A DNA stretch of 64,000 bases. Origin: Chitiniphilus purpureus. Its GTDB lineage: Bacteria > Pseudomonadota > Gammaproteobacteria > Burkholderiales > Chitinibacteraceae. The notes beneath the pieces are model-generated. The model was not told the DNA's origin, searched no databases, and worked only from the letters and a program-made list of their open reading frames with translations. Shown here piece after piece: positions 59,907 through 64,000 of this stretch. Each line of letters opens with the position of its first letter. Position 1 is the stretch's first letter. The DNA lies in assembly GCF_025642115.1 (NCBI RefSeq), contig NZ_CP106753.1:620001-684000 (forward strand), read 5' to 3'. Both the position numbers and the translations under genes were made by a program.

Positions 59907-60971
59907 ATGTTCAGTTTTTTTAAACAAAAACCGGCCAAGCCCGAAGCCGTCGCAGCCCCCGATGCGCAGAGGGCCGAACAGCCGGATGCGCCCGGGCAAC
60001 CGGCGGCCGAGCCCGTTGTGTCGCAGGATGTCGCCACGGTGGCCCAGCCGCAGGACAAGCCCAAGCTGTCCTGGGCCGAGCGGCTCAAGGCGGGCCTGGC
60101 CAAGACGCGTGACGCGTTGGGCAAGAACCTGGCCGGGCTGTTCGGCGGCGGGCAGATCGACGAGGCGCTGTACGAGGAGCTGGAAACGGTGCTGATCACC
60201 GCCGACATGGGCATGGATGCGACCACGCATCTGCTCAAGGCGGTGCGTGACCGCGTCTCGCTCAGGGGGCTCAAGGATGCCACCCAGCTCAAGTCCGCGC
60301 TCAAGGAATCGCTGGTCGAGCTGATCGCGCCACTGGAGGCGCCGCTCGAACTGGGCGGCGCGCGGCCGTTCATCCTGATGGTGGCCGGCGTCAACGGTGC
60401 CGGCAAGACCACCAGCATCGGCAAGCTGGCCAAGTATTTCCAGAGCCAGGGCAAGTCGGTGCTGCTGGCGGCGGGCGACACCTTCCGCGCCGCAGCGCGC
60501 GAGCAACTGGTGGTCTGGGGCGAGCGCAATGGCGTGCAGGTGATCGCGCAGGAGTCGGGCGATGCCGCTGCCGTGGCGTTCGATGCGGTCAATGCCGCCA
60601 AGGCGCGCGGGGTGGACGTGATCATCGTCGACACCGCGGGTCGCCTGCCGACCCAGCTGCACCTGATGGAGGAGATCAAGAAGGTGAAGCGGGTGGTGCA
60701 GAAGGCCGACGCCGACGGCCCCCACGAAGTGCTGCTGGTGCTCGATGCCAACAACGGCCAGAACGCGCTCAATCAGGTGAAGGCGTTCGACGATGCGCTG
60801 GGGCTGACCGGGCTGGTGCTGACCAAGCTGGATGGCACTGCCAAGGGCGGCGTGATCGCGGCGATTGCCAAGCAACGCCCGGTGCCGGTGCGCTTCGTGG
60901 GCGTCGGCGAGGGCATCGACGACCTGCGCCCGTTCCGCGCGCAGGATTATGTCGAGGCGCTGTTCGAATGA
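59907..60971 (+). CDS. ftsY: signal recognition particle receptor FtsY
   Basis: GTPase receptor that delivers SRP-ribosome complexes to SecYEG at the inner membrane. 354 residues. A short Pro/Ala-rich acidic A-domain (about 1-50) is followed by the NG domain: G1 is VNGAGKTTSIGKLAKY, G3 is VDTAGRLPTQ and G4 is LTKLDGTAKGG. The start at 59907 gives the Met-Phe-Ser-Phe-Phe start seen in many homologues. Confidence 0.97.
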   Translation: MFSFFKQKPAKPEAVAAPDAQRAEQPDAPGQPAAEPVVSQDVATVAQPQDKPKLSWAERLKAGLAKTRDALGKNLAGLFGGGQIDEALYEELETVLITADMGMDATTHLLKAVRDRVSLRGLKDATQLKSALKESLVELIAPLEAPLELGGARPFILMVAGVNGAGKTTSIGKLAKYFQSQGKSVLLAAGDTFRAAAREQLVVWGERNGVQVIAQESGDAAAVAFDAVNAAKARGVDVIIVDTAGRLPTQLHLMEEIKKVKRVVQKADADGPHEVLLVLDANNGQNALNQVKAFDDALGLTGLVLTKLDGTAKGGVIAAIAKQRPVPVRFVGVGEGIDDLRPFRAQDYVEALFE

Positions 60972-61085
60972 GCGCGGGCGCCTTGCCCCGCGGCTTTCAT
61001 CCGCATCTGCGCCGATGGCAAGATGGGCGCGCCGTGACCGGCCGCTAGCCGGACTCCGGGCAGGTCTTTCCAGGAAAGCGAGCGC

Positions 61086-61739
61086 ATGATCCAGTTCCAG
61101 CAAGTCAGCAAGCGGTATCCCGGTGGTTTCGATGCCGTGAAGAACCTCAGCTTCGAAATCGGCGACGGCGAGCTGGTGTTTCTCGCCGGCCATTCGGGTG
61201 CGGGCAAGTCCACGTTGCTCAAGCTCATCGCCGGCATCGAAAAGCCCACCGCCGGCGCCGTGCTGGTCAAGGGCCAGAACGTGGCACGCCTGGGCCGCGC
61301 CGCGCTGCCGTATGTGCGCCGGCATATCGGCCTGATCTTCCAGGACCACAAGATCCTCTACGACCGCAGCGTGTTCGACAATGTGCGGCTGCCGCTCGAT
61401 ATCATCGGTTTCAGCGGCCCGGAGGTGAAGCGCCGCGTGCTCGCGGCGCTGGACAAGGTAGGGCTTGGCGGCAAGGACGCGCTCAATCCGGTGGCGCTCT
61501 CCGGCGGCGAGCAGCAACGGCTGTGCATTGCCCGTGCCGTGGTGCACCGACCGGCAATCCTGCTGGCCGACGAACCCACCGCCAACCTGGACCGCGACTA
61601 CGCGCACGACATCCTGGAACTCTTCAAATCCTTCCATCAGGTGGGGGTGACGCTGGTGATCGCGGCGCACGACGAATCGCTGATGGCCGACTACGGCCGA
61701 CGCATCCTGCGGCTGAAAAGCGGCCAGTTCACCGCGTGA
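61086..61739 (+). CDS. ftsE: cell division ATP-binding protein FtsE
   Basis: ABC ATPase that with FtsX controls periplasmic amidase activation during division. 217 residues. Walker A is GHSGAGKST, the signature is LSGGEQQRL and Walker B is ILLADEPTANLD. The start IQFQQVSKRYPGGFDAVKN is typical of FtsE. It is seven bases from ftsX. The 114-base gap after ftsY holds no gene. Confidence 0.97.
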   Translation: MIQFQQVSKRYPGGFDAVKNLSFEIGDGELVFLAGHSGAGKSTLLKLIAGIEKPTAGAVLVKGQNVARLGRAALPYVRRHIGLIFQDHKILYDRSVFDNVRLPLDIIGFSGPEVKRRVLAALDKVGLGGKDALNPVALSGGEQQRLCIARAVVHRPAILLADEPTANLDRDYAHDILELFKSFHQVGVTLVIAAHDESLMADYGRRILRLKSGQFTA

Positions 61740-61746
61740 GGACCAA

Positions 61747-62652
61747 ATGAGACATTGGCTGCGTCTGAACCTGCTGGCCCTGGGCTACACGCTGCGCGGA
61801 TTGGTGCGCCATCCGGGGAGCAGCATGCTCAACCTGCTGGTCGTCGGCGTCACGGCGGCGTTTCCGTATGGCCTGTATCTGCTGCTGGCCAGTCTGGGAT
61901 CGGTGGCCGGTCACATGGCGGTCGAACCGCAGCTGTCGATCTTCCTGCGCGCCGGCGCCAGCACCGCGCAGGTCGGTGAGGTGAAGGAACTGCTCGCCGC
62001 CGATGCGCGGGTGGCCCATGTGCGCTTCGTGCCGCGTGACGAGGCGCTGCGCGAGCTGCAGGCACGCACCGGCAGCAGTGATCTGCTGGCCGGCCTGACC
62101 GAAAACCCGTTGCCCGACGCGTTCTTCGCCACCGCGCGCCTCGATGCCGACGCGGCCGGACTGGCTGCGCTGCAGACGCTGCTGGCGCGCCAGCCTGCGG
62201 TCGAGGAGGTGCAGCTCGACTCGGCCTGGGCACAGCGGCTGGAGCGCCTGCTCGGCGTCGGGCGCGTGGCGCTGCAGGTCTTGGCGCTGCTGCTGGCGGT
62301 GGCGCTGGCGCTGATTGCCGGCAACGCGATCAGGATGCAGATCCTGACCCGGCGCGACGAGATCGAGGTCGCCAAGCTGATCGGGGCGACCGATGCCTTC
62401 ATCCGCCGCCCGTTCATGTACACCGCCGCGCTGCAGGGCCTGCTGGGCGGTGCGCTGGCCTGCGCCATCGTCGGCGTCGCGCTCGATGCGCTCAATCCGG
62501 CGGTGGGCGAACTGGCCGCCGCCTATGGCCAGCGCTTTGCGCTGCAGTTGCCCAGGCTGATCGATGCCGCCGTGGTATGCGGCACCACCGTGCTGCTCAG
62601 CCTGACCGGCGCATGGCTTGCGGTGTGGCGCCATCTGCGGCGCTTCCATTGA
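61747..62652 (+). CDS. ftsX: cell division protein FtsX
   Basis: Membrane partner of FtsE, 301 residues. An N-terminal helix (about 23-43) is followed by the periplasmic domain (about 50-155) and three further helices near residues 175-195, 218-240 and 270-292. SLTGAWLAVWRHLR closes the protein. The FtsEX complex acts at the divisome inner membrane. It starts seven bases after ftsE. Confidence 0.95.
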   Translation: MRHWLRLNLLALGYTLRGLVRHPGSSMLNLLVVGVTAAFPYGLYLLLASLGSVAGHMAVEPQLSIFLRAGASTAQVGEVKELLAADARVAHVRFVPRDEALRELQARTGSSDLLAGLTENPLPDAFFATARLDADAAGLAALQTLLARQPAVEEVQLDSAWAQRLERLLGVGRVALQVLALLLAVALALIAGNAIRMQILTRRDEIEVAKLIGATDAFIRRPFMYTAALQGLLGGALACAIVGVALDALNPAVGELAAAYGQRFALQLPRLIDAAVVCGTTVLLSLTGAWLAVWRHLRRFH

Positions 62653-63179
62653 GCGCGGCGAGCAGGCCCTTCTGACGGGCCTTGCCCACGTGCCGTGGGT
62701 CTGTACGGTGTGTGACCGAAGGAATGCCGGCTCATCGCCGTTCAGTATGCTTCGCGCTGCCTGCCCGGACCGCTGCGCCGGTTTTTAACCATGCCAAGGC
62801 GCCGACCCAGCCAGTGGCGTGCGCAACGCCCAAAGGCGAGGCAGGCCGACGCGATCGTCATTGGCTGTCCCCATTGCCGGTGCGGACGGCGCCGGCCGTG
62901 TATGCGGCAGGTGGAGGGCACGTCGATGGCGTGCCGCACACTGGGTGTTGCAACGGCCCGGATCGCTCCCCGCCTGTGCCGGATATCGGGCCATTCCACC
63001 CCGGCCGGGCTGGATGTGTGCCTGATTGGATGAGCAGGGGCAGTGCGCGATTGGCGGCACCTATCGCGCCAATAATAATTTTTGCCGTGCGCCGTCATAC
63101 CGGATCATGCTTGAATCGGTCTGGAGACTTGCGTGCTGCGCAAGTCACAGCTGGACGGTCGCCTGAACTTTCCCGGCGG
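62653..63179. other. long intergenic region upstream of rpoH
   Basis: About 530 bases. A six-base-pair hairpin AGGCCC/GGGCCT at 62664-62682 may end ftsEX transcripts weakly. An AT-rich patch near 63068-63083 (AATAATAATTTTTG) could belong to a distal promoter. Open frames here have no recognisable motifs, so I do not call a gene. A long leader is common for rpoH. Confidence 0.4.
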
Positions 63180-63209
63180 TTAGCACTCTCATGGGTCGAG
63201 TGCTAAGAT
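63165..63209 (+). promoter_or_regulatory. candidate overlapping promoters of rpoH
   Basis: A sigma-70-like pair TTAGCA (63180-63185) and TAAGAT (63204-63209), spacer 18, frames the CIRCE element. A second, sigma-E-like arrangement GAACTT (63165-63170), 16 bases, then TCTCA overlaps it. Either would start transcription 30-60 bases before the rpoH start. Both are weak matches on their own. Confidence 0.45.
63180..63206. promoter_or_regulatory. CIRCE element (HrcA binding site)
   Basis: Exact consensus TTAGCACTC-N9-GAGTGCTAA, 45 bases before the rpoH start. CIRCE is the operator of the heat-shock repressor HrcA. No mismatch is present in either arm. Confidence 0.93.
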
Positions 63210-63250
63210 ACGGGCCGGGGCAACCTCCGGCTTTGTCATAGGAGATACGC

Positions 63251-64000
63251 ATGAGCCACAGTCTCACCCTTCCCGTGCTCTCTGGCGGCGACAGCATCGA
63301 GTCGTACATTCAGCGCGTCAATGCCATTCCGTTGCTCACGGCCGAAGAGGAGACCGACCTGGCCACCCGCCTGCGCCGCGACAACGACCTGGAAGCTGCC
63401 GGCAGGCTGGTCATGTCCCACCTGCGGGTCGTGGTGTCGATCGCGCGTGGCTACGCCGGCTATGGGCTGCCGCAGGCCGACCTGATCCAGGAAGGCAATA
63501 TCGGGCTGATGAAGGCGGTCAAGCGCTTTGAACCCGCGCGCGGTGTGCGACTGTTCTCGTTCGCCGTGCATTGGATCAAGGCGGAGATCCACGAATACAT
63601 CCTGCGCAACTGGCGCCTGGTGCGCGTCGCCACCACCAAGGCGCAGCGCAAGCTCTTTTTCAACCTGCGCTCGATGAAGAACGGCTTTGCCGCGCTGACC
63701 CACAAGCAGGCGCAGGAGATCGCCGACGACCTGGGGGTGAAACCCGAGGAAGTGCTGGAAATGGATATGCGCATGACCGGCCAGGACGTGGCCCTGCTGG
63801 CCGACGAAGGCGACGAGGACGGTTTCGCCCCGATCGACTGGCTGGCCGACAGCGACAGCGAGCCGGTTGCCACCATCCAGCGCCGCGCGCATGACCGGCT
63901 GCAGTCCGAAGGCATTGCCGAGGCGCTGGATACGCTGGATGCACGCAGTCGCCGCATTGTCGAGGCACGCTGGCTGGCCGACGATGGCGAAGGCAAGACG
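63251..64000 (+). CDS. rpoH: RNA polymerase heat-shock sigma factor RpoH, 3' end outside window
   Basis: 250 codons are visible and the frame is open at the last base. Region 2 contains LIQEGNIGLMKAVKRFEP and RLFSFAVHWIKAEIHEYIL, and the RpoH-specific box QRKLFFNLR distinguishes it from sigma-70. Start ATG 63251 has an AGGAG ribosome binding site eight bases upstream. It directs transcription of chaperone and protease genes. It follows ftsEX, the usual order, with a CIRCE operator in its promoter. Confidence 0.97.
   Translation, partial: MSHSLTLPVLSGGDSIESYIQRVNAIPLLTAEEETDLATRLRRDNDLEAAGRLVMSHLRVVVSIARGYAGYGLPQADLIQEGNIGLMKAVKRFEPARGVRLFSFAVHWIKAEIHEYILRNWRLVRVATTKAQRKLFFNLRSMKNGFAALTHKQAQEIADDLGVKPEEVLEMDMRMTGQDVALLADEGDEDGFAPIDWLADSDSEPVATIQRRAHDRLQSEGIAEALDTLDARSRRIVEARWLADDGEGKT

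Noticed and set aside
62682..63206. 174-residue plus-strand frame upstream of rpoH
   Set aside because: It runs through the CIRCE element, lacks a ribosome binding site and has non-protein-like composition.

Overview
The window is high-GC DNA with dense, mostly co-directional genes. It probably comes from a betaproteobacterium, most likely a chitin-degrading member of the Neisseriales. This rests on inference from gene content: ftsY-ftsE-ftsX-rpoH order, a dciA/M23 peptidase/secA neighbourhood, waaA-waaC, a GH18 chitinase with two chitin-binding domains, and an aryl-polyene-type cluster. No 16S rRNA gene is present, so the placement is not proven.

Layout. 1-10.5 kb: the end of a CorA Mg2+ channel, an EamA exporter, LPS core genes waaC-waaA, a degenerate GGDEF protein, late cobalamin genes (cobU divergent from cobT-cobC-cobS), a small unknown gene, gabD and uppP. 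10.6-15.2 kb: a probable small RNA with an anti-Shine-Dalgarno loop, dciA, an M23 peptidase, secA and tRNA-Ala(CGC). 15.5-20.1 kb: an AraC regulator, VOC protein and UvrA-like ATPase cassette, then a Gfo/Idh/MocA oxidoreductase. 20.2-33.3 kb: mixed housekeeping genes, including an Lrp-type regulator divergent from dadA, ygiQ, a CHASE-PAS protein with no output domain, cysK, a ZIP transporter and cca. 33.7-35.9 kb: a secreted multidomain chitinase with its own terminator.

36.6-51.2 kb holds 16 tightly packed minus-strand genes, nearly all overlapping by a few bases, and probably one operon. The set matches an aryl polyene (xanthomonadin/flexirubin-like) pathway. It has a chain-length factor, acyltransferases, one acyl carrier protein, a fused acid ligase-dehydratase, a glycosyltransferase, a MIO ammonia-lyase (likely starter-acid supply), a thioesterase, a LolA-like carrier, an MMPL exporter, a flavin enzyme with a halogenase signature, a DUF3261 lipoprotein, one ketosynthase, a dehydratase and a ketoreductase. 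A second ACP, a second ketosynthase and a methyltransferase are not seen.

51.6-54.1 kb: a DapA-like lyase and a class II aldolase, divergent from an XRE-cupin regulator. A perfect palindrome lies inside the spacer of the probable aldolase promoter. 54.3-59.8 kb: an alpha/beta hydrolase, a TPR protein, a YfhL ferredoxin, rsmD and a paired M16 peptidase operon. 59.9-64 kb: ftsY, ftsE, ftsX and rpoH (cut by the window end), with a perfect CIRCE element upstream of rpoH.
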